This document shows, piece by piece, positions 14,129 through 20,940 of a stretch of DNA of 45,608 nucleotides; the stretch's first letter is position 1, and the number at the start of each line of letters is the position of its first letter. The DNA is from a virus, in the IMG/VR virus record IMGVR_UViG_3300043446_004445, positions 1 through 45,608 of that record; one strand, written 5' to 3'. The notes below the pieces were generated by a model. The model saw nothing but the letters and a program-made list of their open reading frames with translations. It was not told where the DNA came from and ran no database searches. The position numbers were made by a program, and so were the translations under genes.

Positions 14129-14779
14129 TTAGTCGTACTGCACAATGCGGTCGGATTTTCCGCGATTGCAGTCTGTGCATAAAGTACGCAGATTGCTGAT
14201 TTCATTACTACCTCCTTTAGAAACCGGAACGGTGTGATCCAGTTCCAACGTTGCTCCAGTAACTGCGGACGCTCCGCAATCCTGACAACGAAATTTGTCG
14301 CGCTCAAACACTAAGTGTCGAGTACGTACAGATACAGCACGTCTGGGGCGTAAATCTTTGTAATATTTTGCAGCAACTTTTTTTCCATCAAACACTAAAT
14401 TGGTTTTGATGTTTAATCCTGCATAGTTTAATATATCCTTAAAAGCGCAACCTAAAAAGTACACAAACCCTTTGCCATAAAATGTTTCGCATTTTCCGGA
14501 CATATGCATCAACCAGTCTAAAATATCCCCTGTAGTTTTTACATCATTTAAGTTAATATCATACATCCCGGCTTCATGCCTTAGGTAATAACACAATGCA
14601 CCTTCGTATTCTGTACATAAAATCTCCCAAGGTCCCCATGTTTTGTTCATATTGTTAGCTGTTTTTACATGAATAGCTGGTAACGCCATACGATCTTCTG
14701 CAGTTAAAAGCTGATGGCCTTCTTCCTTTTTGTGCCACTCATCAACAACTACTTGCGTGTAGGGATTTGAGTAAGGCAT
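14129..14779 (-). CDS. HNH endonuclease with N-terminal extension
   Basis: The C-terminal 70 residues form a full HNH domain: FERDKFRCQDCGASAVTGATLELDHTVPVSKGG, then NEISNLRTLCTDCNRGKSD, with both CxxC pairs, DH and the Asn. The first 140 residues are unusual, with aromatic and charged segments (KTWGPWEILCTEYEGALCYYLRHE), and may provide DNA target recognition. The gene is clearly more AT-rich than the PrimPol gene before it and the small genes after it, which suggests separate acquisition, as for homing nucleases. Confidence 0.88.
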   Translation of the reverse strand: MPYSNPYTQVVVDEWHKKEEGHQLLTAEDRMALPAIHVKTANNMNKTWGPWEILCTEYEGALCYYLRHEAGMYDINLNDVKTTGDILDWLMHMSGKCETFYGKGFVYFLGCAFKDILNYAGLNIKTNLVFDGKKVAAKYYKDLRPRRAVSVRTRHLVFERDKFRCQDCGASAVTGATLELDHTVPVSKGGSNEISNLRTLCTDCNRGKSDRIVQYD

Positions 14780-14847
14780 AGACTTTGCGGAGCAAGCTCC
14801 GAACGTAGGTGGACGGGGCTATGCGGCCGCTGGAGCGGCGACGCATT

Positions 14848-14869
14848 GGGAGGGGTGGCTGCCCCTCCC
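14848..14869. other. Intergenic stem-loop between PrimPol and HNH genes
   Basis: GGGAGGGG (14848-14855) and CCCCTCCC (14862-14869) form a perfect 8-bp stem with a 6-base loop. Three T follow on the plus strand only; there is no T tract on the minus strand, in which the operon is read. A second small dyad (CGGAGC-AA-GCTCCG, near 14770-14783) lies at the HNH start. These may be processing or attenuation hairpins or nuclease insertion borders. Confidence 0.5.
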
Positions 14870-14886
14870 TTTGCCGTGCCTGGAGC

Positions 14887-17322
14887 CTAGCTCCAGAGGT
14901 CAGAGGCTTCACGCATCATCCGCTCCAGTTCATCTGACGTTCGCCCCTCGCGCGCGAATAGCCCGGCGGAACCGTGTCCAATCTGCTCAGATCCATTGCC
15001 TTGGAACAGATCTGCAGGAATGGGCTGTCCGTTTTTGTCCGAACTTGTCCGTTTTTTGTCCTTTTTGTCCGTTGTGTCCGTTTCCGGTGGAAAAACGGAC
15101 AGATTTCGGACAGATCCGGACAAATCCGGACAACCCATTTCGTCAGATCCAGCTCCAGCACAGTCTTCTTCCTCATTTAGGACAGGTTTAGGTCCGACCC
15201 CCCTGCGCGCGGAGACTGCTTGGAACGTCCGATAGCTGGCTTTCCCTTGGGACGTGACCAGCCCTCGGTCAACCAACCTTTCCAGCGCCTTACGAATCCC
15301 CTCAACGCTGCCGCCTACGAGTGGATCGGCGTTCAGCTCCTTACGGGTCATCGCTTCCCCTCGCGTCCGCAAGCGCTGGAGCACCCGATCCACCACAGAA
15401 GCCGGCGAACCCTCTTCAACGCCCTCTGAGGGCAAGTCCTTCAGCTCAAAGGTCAGGTCAGCCTGCTGGCGCAGCACCAACTGCTTGCCCTCGTTGCCTT
15501 CCCGGCTCTTGTTGATCGTGATAAGCCGCGCAGAGGCCCCTACGCGCTCCTTCTCGCCCTTGTCGGGCCGTCGGATAGCCCAAGACTCATCCACGCCGTC
15601 TTCGAGCGCTGTGGTGCCCCTGAAGCCGCCCTCCTTGTTGGCGTGATGGATAAAGACGATGGTGGTCGCCGGGAAGCTCTCGCCGTTCTCCGAGCTGTAC
15701 CAGTACAGGGGCTCGGCGTACTCCGCTTTGTTTTGGTCAAAGGCGCAGCCCCGCATACAGGCCGTCACCGAATCCCAGACCACGAGCTTGGGACGGTGCT
15801 CTTCGATCTGCTGGATAAACCAGGGGTACCAGAGCATCGACACCTTGTTCCGCACGATCACAGGGTCGTCCGCCGTGAAGTCCAAATCCTTGAACTGCTT
15901 GCGAATCCGCCGGCTGTTTTGATCGCCGTTCAACCAAAGCACCGTGCCTTGTTCAACTGGCACGTCTTGGCCTTGTACTGAAAACGGAATTCCGCGAGCA
16001 ATGTGTTTTGCCAAAGTCAGCACCGCCATTGTTTTTCCGCAGCCACCGCGCCCGTGCATCAGCACGGTGCCCGGCTTGGGCAGCAAATCAGGAATCAGGT
16101 ATTCGATCGGCGTTTCCTCCGTAGCAAAAATTTCCTGAAGCGACCCGCCGTGAGAACCACGGCGAAACTCCTGATCAGCAATCAGTAGGCGAACAACCGC
16201 CGCAGCATCCCGGTAACCAGCCTCCAAAGCAATTTCGTGGAGCTTGTGCTGCACCTCGGACGGGTTCGGCAGCTTCATCGCCGCTTCGGCGCGGCGCACA
16301 ATCTCTTCGTGCGAAAGACCAACACTGCGGAACCGCTGCACACGGTCCTGTTCAGCATCAGTAACGACCTTTCGCAGATCCTCCGAGAGCCACATCCGCC
16401 CCGGCATCTGCTGGTCCGCCATCCAGAAGAGCGTCCCGAGGCTCACCGGCCCCTTGCGAAAGGACTTCCAGACCTCTTCGCAGGGATTGCCGTCAGCCCA
16501 ATCTTGAGAAAATTCGGGGTCTTCTGCAGACCACGCCGCCCAAAGCGTCAAACCAAGGTCAGTCGGCAACTCCGAATGGATCGCCATCCCCACCTTGACC
16601 CAGTGATCCCTGCTGCCGGCACCCTGCCCAGGGATGACTCGAAGGGCAGACTGCACAATCTCAGCCACCTCAGCTGGATCCCGATCCGAGAAATCCAACG
16701 CCTTGCGGTTCTTGATAAACCCGCCGTCCTGGATCTCCTTCCCGGCATGGTCCTTCATCTCCGCCAGCAACCACTCAGGAGCGTCTGGAATGGCCTCCAG
16801 ATCGCCTTCAAAGCCGTAGAACCCCTCCGGCGCCTTCCCATCACTGGAACCCGGATAAGCCCCGTACAGGAGCCCCTGGCGGCCCCACAGGACCTCGTAG
16901 CCCGCCCCGGTATCCGACAACCCAAAACCCTGCACCTCGCCCCACAGGGCCTCAGGGACGCGGAAGAGGTACTTCGCCGCATTGGCCTTGGTCGAAGTGA
17001 TGATTGGAGCCCCCTCCAGCGATTCCCCCCACTTCTTTTTGAGACGGCTGAGATTCCGATCCACGTCGAGAATCACGAGTCCCGCACTGCGACCACCCGT
17101 AAAAACCCCAACGGCTTGGAACACCTCCGGCCTGCGCTCCACCTGCAGCGCCACATCCGCCGGGCTCATCACCGTGTGGTGACTGCGCTCAAACGGCGTC
17201 TTGCCCTTTGAGATTTTCCCGGACTGGATCGCCTTCCCCTTGGCGTAGATGGGGGCATACGCCATCCCAGCAGGCAGCTGGCGCACAAAAGCCAGCAGTT
17301 CCTGCGTCTTACCTTGCGACAT
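14887..17322 (-). CDS. Bifunctional primase-polymerase / helicase (PrimPol-AAA)
   Basis: This 811-residue protein is the probable initiator of DNA replication. Residues about 15-190 are a PrimPol domain (GLVILDVDRN with D86 and D88, then YLFRVP and GYEVLWGRQGLLYG). Residues about 220-300 match a PriCT-2-like domain (GSRDHWVKVGMAIHS, EVWKSFRKGPVSLGTLFWMA). Residues about 405-620 form a RepA/DnaB-like ATPase with Walker A GRGGCGKT (424-431), Walker B KLVVWDS (512-518) and IVFIHHANKEGG. A winged-helix-like region follows (about 640-700). The last 110 residues are low-complexity and are encoded by a phased iteron array. It is the first gene of the minus-strand operon, divergent from SSB. Confidence 0.92.
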   Translation of the reverse strand: MSQGKTQELLAFVRQLPAGMAYAPIYAKGKAIQSGKISKGKTPFERSHHTVMSPADVALQVERRPEVFQAVGVFTGGRSAGLVILDVDRNLSRLKKKWGESLEGAPIITSTKANAAKYLFRVPEALWGEVQGFGLSDTGAGYEVLWGRQGLLYGAYPGSSDGKAPEGFYGFEGDLEAIPDAPEWLLAEMKDHAGKEIQDGGFIKNRKALDFSDRDPAEVAEIVQSALRVIPGQGAGSRDHWVKVGMAIHSELPTDLGLTLWAAWSAEDPEFSQDWADGNPCEEVWKSFRKGPVSLGTLFWMADQQMPGRMWLSEDLRKVVTDAEQDRVQRFRSVGLSHEEIVRRAEAAMKLPNPSEVQHKLHEIALEAGYRDAAAVVRLLIADQEFRRGSHGGSLQEIFATEETPIEYLIPDLLPKPGTVLMHGRGGCGKTMAVLTLAKHIARGIPFSVQGQDVPVEQGTVLWLNGDQNSRRIRKQFKDLDFTADDPVIVRNKVSMLWYPWFIQQIEEHRPKLVVWDSVTACMRGCAFDQNKAEYAEPLYWYSSENGESFPATTIVFIHHANKEGGFRGTTALEDGVDESWAIRRPDKGEKERVGASARLITINKSREGNEGKQLVLRQQADLTFELKDLPSEGVEEGSPASVVDRVLQRLRTRGEAMTRKELNADPLVGGSVEGIRKALERLVDRGLVTSQGKASYRTFQAVSARRGVGPKPVLNEEEDCAGAGSDEMGCPDLSGSVRNLSVFPPETDTTDKKDKKRTSSDKNGQPIPADLFQGNGSEQIGHGSAGLFAREGRTSDELERMMREASDLWS
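15026..15132. repeat. Two head-to-head arrays of ~10-bp-phased TGTCCG iterons
   Basis: TGTCCG starts at 15026, 15036, 15046, 15066 and 15075, with a TGTCCT variant at 15057. Its complement CGGACA starts at 15096, 15107, 15117 and 15127. Spacings are 9-11 bases, about one helical turn. The arrays face each other across CCGGTGG and can fold as a 9-bp hairpin (TGTCCGTTT/AAACGGACA). The array lies in the sequence for PrimPol residues about 731-766, a low-complexity region. Such phased iterons usually bind an initiator or partition protein. Confidence 0.85.
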
Positions 17323-17351
17323 GTTAGAGTCTCACACGAGAATGTTCACTG

Positions 17352-17382
17352 TGCCCTCCAACCCAGTGCTGGAGGGCATTTT
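17352..17382 (+). terminator. Stem-loop with T tract in the PrimPol/SSB divergent gap
   Basis: TGCCCTCCA (17352-17360) pairs perfectly with TGGAGGGCA (17370-17378) around a 9-base loop, followed by TTTT. Read rightward it is a Rho-independent terminator, yet it sits upstream of the rightward SSB gene and just beyond the leftward PrimPol start. It may stop antisense readthrough from the left before the SSB promoter, or act as an operator hairpin. Confidence 0.6.
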
Positions 17383-17412
17383 CTCAGCCTAGCCAGCCCG
17401 TCAATCCCGTGT

Positions 17413-17425
17413 TACTGTGTAAGAC
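17413..17425 (+). promoter_or_regulatory. TACTGTGTAAGAC promoter-like element before SSB
   Basis: TACTGTGTAAGAC, identical to 6481-6493, lies 38 bases before the SSB ATG. With the preceding T it is the palindrome TTAC-TGT-GTAA. As a promoter it fits an extended -10 (TACTG-TGTAAG), with no recognisable -35 box, so an activator or a phage-modified polymerase could be needed. The 141-base gap also holds the hairpin at 17352. Confidence 0.5.
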
Positions 17426-17463
17426 GTTGGCACCTAAGCCGACCACACAGAACACCAAATCAC

Positions 17464-18045
17464 ATGGCATTTCTCTCCAAATCCGCCTCCGCAGCAGTCA
17501 CCAGCAACGCCACCGGCGGCGGCTACCTCAGCCTCAGCAAGCTCCCCGATGGCGGCAGCGTCCGATTCGCCCTACTCACTGACGAACCTCTGGAGTTCTA
17601 CGAGTGCTGGGGCGCCGCCAACGGCGCAAACAAACCCTTCCGCTTCGACTTCGAACCCACCTACGAGGACGTGGTTGCCGAAATGGGCGACTTCGAGCCC
17701 CGCGAAGGCCGCGGCGGCCCTGGCACCGCCGACGTGAAATTCGCCATCGCCTGCCCGGTCTACAACTACGAGTCCGGCAAAGTTCAAGTCCTGCAAATCA
17801 CCCAGAAGTCGATCCTCAAGGAAATCGACCAAATCTCCCAGATGGAGGACTACGCCGAACTGCTGGAGTGGGACTTCACGATCAGCAAAAAGGGCAGCGG
17901 CCTACTGACTGAGTACACCGTCCGCCCGGTTCCCCGCAAAAAAGGCAGCCAAGAGCACATCGACGCCGCCTGGCTAGAAGCCAAGGCTGAGGGCTTTGAT
18001 ATTTCACGCCTTCTTTCAGGAGCCAACCCCTTCAAAGCAGGTTGA
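17464..18045 (+). CDS. Single-stranded DNA-binding protein (phage type)
   Basis: ATG 17464 gives 193 residues; an upstream ATG at 17314 would cross the regulatory gap and is unlikely. Motifs follow phage ssDNA-binding proteins: SLSKLPDGGSVRFALL (about 20-37), then KFAIACPVYNYESGKVQVLQITQKSIL in the centre, then YAELLEWDFTISKKGSGLLTEYTVRPVP. The end is acidic-helical with a DISRLLSGANPFKAG tail. It would coat ssDNA at the fork and work with PrimPol-helicase and Pol. A strong terminator follows directly, consistent with separate, high expression. Confidence 0.8.
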   Translation: MAFLSKSASAAVTSNATGGGYLSLSKLPDGGSVRFALLTDEPLEFYECWGAANGANKPFRFDFEPTYEDVVAEMGDFEPREGRGGPGTADVKFAIACPVYNYESGKVQVLQITQKSILKEIDQISQMEDYAELLEWDFTISKKGSGLLTEYTVRPVPRKKGSQEHIDAAWLEAKAEGFDISRLLSGANPFKAG

Positions 18046-18081
18046 TCGAACGTTTACGAACACGTCCGTAACTACGACAAT

Positions 18082-18103
18082 GCCCCCTATACCGGGGGCT
18101 TTT
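18082..18103 (+). terminator. Rho-independent terminator after SSB gene
   Basis: GCCCCC (18082-18087) and GGGGGC (18094-18099) form a 6-bp GC stem with loop TATACC and a TTTT tail. It lies 37 bases after the SSB stop and just before the methyltransferase-like start, so SSB is probably a single-gene transcript with partial readthrough. Confidence 0.85.
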
Positions 18104-18110
18104 CTACACC

Positions 18111-18662
18111 ATGCCGCGTTTACTAGTTGCTTGTGAATACAGCGGACGTGTACGCGACGCATTTGCCGCCAAAGGCTGGGATGCTTGGAGCTGTGATCTT
18201 TTACCTTCAGAGAGAGAGAGAGGTAACCACTACAAAGGGCCAGTCGAAAACTTGCTAGATCAGCACTGGGATTTGATGATTGCTCACCCACCTTGTACAC
18301 ATCTAGCTGTAAGTGGAGCCCGGTGGTTTAAAGAAAAACAGGTAGAACAGGCAGCCGCTTTAGAGTTTGTAAAACTTTTGCTCAACGCTCCAATAGAGCG
18401 GATCGCATTGGAAAACCCCGTATCAATCATCTCTAGCCGTGTTCGCAAACCGGATCAGATCATTCAACCGTGGCAATTTGGTCATGGAGAGACAAAAGCC
18501 ACTTGTTTGTGGCTCAAGAATCTTTCAAAACTGGAACCTACCCGTGTTGTTGATGGGCGGGAAAACAAAGTGCACCGTATGCCACCCGGTCCTGATCGCT
18601 GGAAGGAGCGCAGCCGCACTTACCAAGGCATTGCCGACGCAATGGCCGAGCAGTGGGGGTGA
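18111..18662 (+). CDS. DNA (cytosine) methyltransferase-like protein
   Basis: The 183-residue protein starts LLVACEYSGRVRDAFAAKGWDAWSCDLLP, a Rossmann-type SAM-binding opening, and has WDLMIAHPPCTHLAVSGARW, in which the PPC corresponds to the catalytic-Cys motif of C5-cytosine methyltransferases. IALENPVSIIS resembles the ENV motif. The C-terminal target-recognition region is short. Related small proteins in phages are annotated as DNA methylases, some of unproven activity. It could protect phage DNA from host restriction. It is slightly more AT-rich than the SSB gene. The start follows the terminator by seven bases, so its ribosome site is weak. Confidence 0.75.
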   Translation: MPRLLVACEYSGRVRDAFAAKGWDAWSCDLLPSERERGNHYKGPVENLLDQHWDLMIAHPPCTHLAVSGARWFKEKQVEQAAALEFVKLLLNAPIERIALENPVSIISSRVRKPDQIIQPWQFGHGETKATCLWLKNLSKLEPTRVVDGRENKVHRMPPGPDRWKERSRTYQGIADAMAEQWG

Positions 18663-18709
18663 CTCTCGGCGATTTTTAAGGTATTATCAGATTGGGAAAG
18701 AATAACTAA

Positions 18710-19549
18710 ATGGCCTCCAACACCCAAGACACACTGGCATCCCTACGTCGTTGGAGACTGGAACAAGATAATTCAGGCCCCTACCGGGTCTACCGTGATA
18801 CAAAAGGCACCATCTACCACTCTGTTACTCACATACTTAAAGAAACAAGCGACAAAACCGGGCTGGAGCGCTGGGAAGCCCGCCTGGGACCCATTGAAGC
18901 TACACAACAGAGAAACATCGCCGCCACCCGCGGCAACATGGCCCATTCACAAGCCGAGTACCTTCTCAAAACAGCCCAACAGCTGGCACGATCCACTGCA
19001 AACAAGCGCAACGCCATTCACTGGGACGTCCAAGGCCTTGCCCGCATCCCCATCCCCATCACCCAGTGGGCCCTAAAAAAGGTCCGCCCCAACGTCCCCA
19101 GGGTTGGCTGGAGCGCATCAGGCTACGCCCGCAGCTTGTCCGACTGGATCACCGAGAACGTCACCGAGATCTTCGCCTCGGAATTTTCCATTCACCACCC
19201 AGCCGGCTTCGCCGGCACCTGTGACGCTTTAATCAGCCTCAAGAATAACGAGCTGGTACTAGCGGACTGGAAAACCAGCGTGGGACGCAAAACCGACGCC
19301 GAGGATCGCCTCCCCATCGGCCATTCATACATCGACCAGTGCGGCGCCTACAGCCTCGGCCTCAAACACCTCACCGGCCTCCAACCAACTGGAGCAGCCA
19401 TCGTGCTGGCCCGCCGCTGCGGCAAGCCCAACATCCACTACATGACCCGAGACGAACTGGAACAGGCAGAAAATTCATTCATGGATCGTTGTCACCGGTA
19501 TTTTGAAAATCTCCATTCATCGCTAAAAATTATTCATGCTTCGGCCTAA
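18710..19549 (+). CDS. PD-(D/E)XK exonuclease (RecB/Cas4-like)
   Basis: The 279-residue protein carries the PD-(D/E)XK signature: an N-terminal helix with RGNMAHSQAEYLL (conserved His), HHPAGFAGTCDALISL (Asp about residue 168), LVLADWKTS (Asp and Lys about 178-183) and SYIDQCGAYSLGL (Gln, motif IV). This is the arrangement of phage recombination exonucleases. It probably resects DNA ends for recombination or degrades host DNA. The 47-base gap before it holds TATTAT, a possible -10. The gene contains an iterated CCATTCA word that continues past its stop. Confidence 0.85.
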   Translation: MASNTQDTLASLRRWRLEQDNSGPYRVYRDTKGTIYHSVTHILKETSDKTGLERWEARLGPIEATQQRNIAATRGNMAHSQAEYLLKTAQQLARSTANKRNAIHWDVQGLARIPIPITQWALKKVRPNVPRVGWSASGYARSLSDWITENVTEIFASEFSIHHPAGFAGTCDALISLKNNELVLADWKTSVGRKTDAEDRLPIGHSYIDQCGAYSLGLKHLTGLQPTGAAIVLARRCGKPNIHYMTRDELEQAENSFMDRCHRYFENLHSSLKIIHASA

Positions 19550-19598
19550 ACGCCATTCATGGCTGGATCGCCATTCAAGTATTGTTTCGGCCATTCAT
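18943..19598 (+). repeat. Cluster of CCATTCA direct repeats
   Basis: CCATTCA occurs, all in the same orientation, at 18943, 19014, 19188, 19321, 19513, 19553, 19571 and 19591. The last four lie within 86 bases at the gene end and in the following gap. Three more copies form a 10-bp tandem at 22764-22793. I noticed only one inverted copy elsewhere (11549). Within the gene the copies fall in different codon phases, so protein repetition does not explain them. They may be binding sites for a phage DNA-binding protein. Confidence 0.7.
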
Positions 19599-19642
19599 AG
19601 CCCCAATACCTGGCACATATCTTGGATCCTGCGAATGCCTAA

Positions 19643-19675
19643 CCAACTTCTAATGTGCGCCTAATTAGAAGTTGG
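19643..19675. promoter_or_regulatory. Perfect 12-bp inverted repeat, operator- or origin-like
   Basis: CCAACTTCTAAT (19643-19654) and ATTAGAAGTTGG (19664-19675) are perfect complements around a 9-base spacer. It is AT-rich in a GC-rich genome and has no T tract, so it is not a simple terminator. It lies in the 277-base gap between the convergent exonuclease and RlpA-like genes, next to the CCATTCA repeats. That gap contains no gene I can support. Confidence 0.75.
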
Positions 19676-19791
19676 CGCGTTTGCATCATTTTTGCCCGTG
19701 CTGGTGCGTCTGCACTGGTGCCCTTGCCAGTCTCATGTGGTGTCTCACGAGTCTCACCGATAACGAGAATCGTTTTCAAACCGCAGCCACT

Positions 19792-19814
19792 AAAAAGGCC
19801 CCGACCGCGAGGCC
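19792..19814 (-). terminator. Rho-independent terminator of the RlpA-like unit
   Basis: Read leftward, GGCCTCG (19814-19808) pairs with CGGGGCC (19803-19797), with one G-T pair and a 4-base loop, followed by TTTTT. It lies 13 bases after the stop of the RlpA-like gene and ends the short minus-strand unit 20805-19827. Confidence 0.85.
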
Positions 19815-19826
19815 AGGGCTGGAGCT

Positions 19827-20144
19827 TCAACGGATTGTGACGGTCGCCGTCCCATCCAATGGAACACCTAACCGGTACGCTGCCCCGGCCGATAAATCTA
19901 CCGAGCCACAGTCACACCGGTCTGTAACTGGAACGGTCAACACTCTGCCGCGATGCTGGATCGTCAACCGTGTTCCGCAAGGCAACCACGGGTGCGCCGC
20001 ACTCGTTCCCCAATGCCTATAAACAGTCCCGCAATAGGTTGTTCTACCGTCAAACCACGGGTGGTAAACAGTAGCTGCAACCTGCCTAGCTCCAACTGGA
20101 GCATTCGCGGCCGCAAACAGCCAAATCAGTAGCAACTTTCTCAT
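19827..20144 (-). CDS. Secreted RlpA-like double-psi beta-barrel protein
   Basis: The 105-residue protein has a classic signal peptide (Arg-Lys, then LLLIWLFAAANAPVGA, cleavage probably after Ala19). The mature part follows the RlpA/DPBB pattern: ATVYHPWFDGRTTYCG, LPCGTRLTI, VPVTDRCDCGSVDLSAGAAYRLG, with Asp75 at the catalytic position and four Cys (38, 56, 77, 79) fit for disulphides. RlpA family members cleave peptidoglycan lacking stem peptides. It lies far from the endolysin gene, so it may alter the host wall early or assist lysis. The size is close to a bare DPBB domain. Confidence 0.8.
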   Translation of the reverse strand: MRKLLLIWLFAAANAPVGARQVAATVYHPWFDGRTTYCGTVYRHWGTSAAHPWLPCGTRLTIQHRGRVLTVPVTDRCDCGSVDLSAGAAYRLGVPLDGTATVTIR

Positions 20145-20581
20145 GATGATGATGATGTAGGACTGGTGCGCTTCCGTGAGGGCTGAGCCTTGCCGGCATC
20201 AGAACGCCGCTTCCGCGGCGCACCTTTGCCGGGCTTAGCCCTTGCGACTGGAGCAGCTGGGGCCGGTTCGGCTGTGCGCAGAAAAAGTCCCGTAGCCTGT
20301 GGAAAAAGTTCAGGCGGGATATCAGCGCCGCCGTTCACACGTTGGCAGTCCCGCCAGTACGGGATCAACTCCCGCCATAGCTGGAGCGGGCCCTCTTTGC
20401 CATGCGCAGCCTGGAGCGCCAGCAGATCCGCCCAGTCGCTTGCCTCAAGCGTCGACCTTTCTACCGCCCACCTAAGGTCCCGGAGGTGGCGCTTCTCAAG
20501 CCTTAGTTGTTCGCGCTCCTGTTCCCGCTGATCACGCTGGAGCGCCTTCCGCTCCCGTTGCGTGTTCCACTCACCGCTCAC
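20141..20581 (-). CDS. Hypothetical charged coiled-coil protein, 146 aa
   Basis: Residues about 5-60 are a long charged helix (QRERKALQRDQREQEREQLR), likely coiled coil. The centre has LLALQAAHGKEGPLQLWRELIPYW. The C-terminus is basic, Pro/Ala-rich and ends in a Ser run encoded by repeated TCA triplets. No family is recognised; a DNA- or scaffold-binding role is possible. Both ends overlap neighbours by four bases, so it is co-translated with the gene before it and the RlpA-like gene after it. Confidence 0.65.
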   Translation of the reverse strand: MSGEWNTQRERKALQRDQREQEREQLRLEKRHLRDLRWAVERSTLEASDWADLLALQAAHGKEGPLQLWRELIPYWRDCQRVNGGADIPPELFPQATGLFLRTAEPAPAAPVARAKPGKGAPRKRRSDAGKAQPSRKRTSPTSSSS

Positions 20582-20805
20582 TGCACGCCTTCCTGCGGCT
20601 GGAGCGCCTGCATCACGTAGACGGTCCGGCCTTTAGGGGTGCGGGTCCCGTTGTCATTCAAGGTGACAAGCCCGCGGCGCTGGAGCGCTTCTAGAACTGC
20701 CAGCTCGCGTAGGCTGAGGTCTGCATAGTGCGGGCCGGGGTTGGCTTCCAAGAATCGAAGCCAGTTGCGCTGCAGCGGTCCTAGTGGTCGTTCGTGGGTT
20801 GGCAT
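20578..20805 (-). CDS. Winged-helix-like small protein, 75 aa
   Basis: The product has helices (GPLQRNWLRFLEANPG, LSLRELAVLEALQRRGLVTLN) followed by a wing-like hairpin (DNGTRTPKGRTVYVM), the order expected of a small winged helix. It is the first gene of the three-gene minus-strand unit. Its ATG faces the plus-strand gene that starts 135 bases away, so regulators may bind between them. Confidence 0.6.
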   Translation of the reverse strand: MPTHERPLGPLQRNWLRFLEANPGPHYADLSLRELAVLEALQRRGLVTLNDNGTRTPKGRTVYVMQALQPQEGVQ

Positions 20806-20940
20806 GGTGCCAGGGTGCGGCTAACCGTCGCACAGTATCAGCAGCGGCAAGCCAAGCCGGACCACATGACGAAGTGTAACAGTAGGGAGGGTAACGGCTG
20901 GAGCATCGGCGAGGATGGCGTCAAGCCCCACCCTGAGGCA

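Noticed and set aside
15026-15132. CRISPR array
   Set aside because: The repeats are 6-base words spaced one helical turn apart in two orientations, with no 25-40-base repeats or spacers and no cas genes.
16237-17211. 324-codon plus-strand frame opposite the PrimPol gene
   Set aside because: Antisense to well-conserved PrimPol motifs; the product is Arg/Pro/His-rich as expected of a shadow.
19550-19826. Prophage attachment site or integration module
   Set aside because: No integrase, excisionase or repressor gene is visible anywhere, so the palindrome alone does not support lysogeny.
20794-20940. Upstream starts at 20794 or 20866 for the 209-aa gene
   Set aside because: They would place coding sequence across the divergent promoter gap and add a poorly structured N-terminus; they remain possible.
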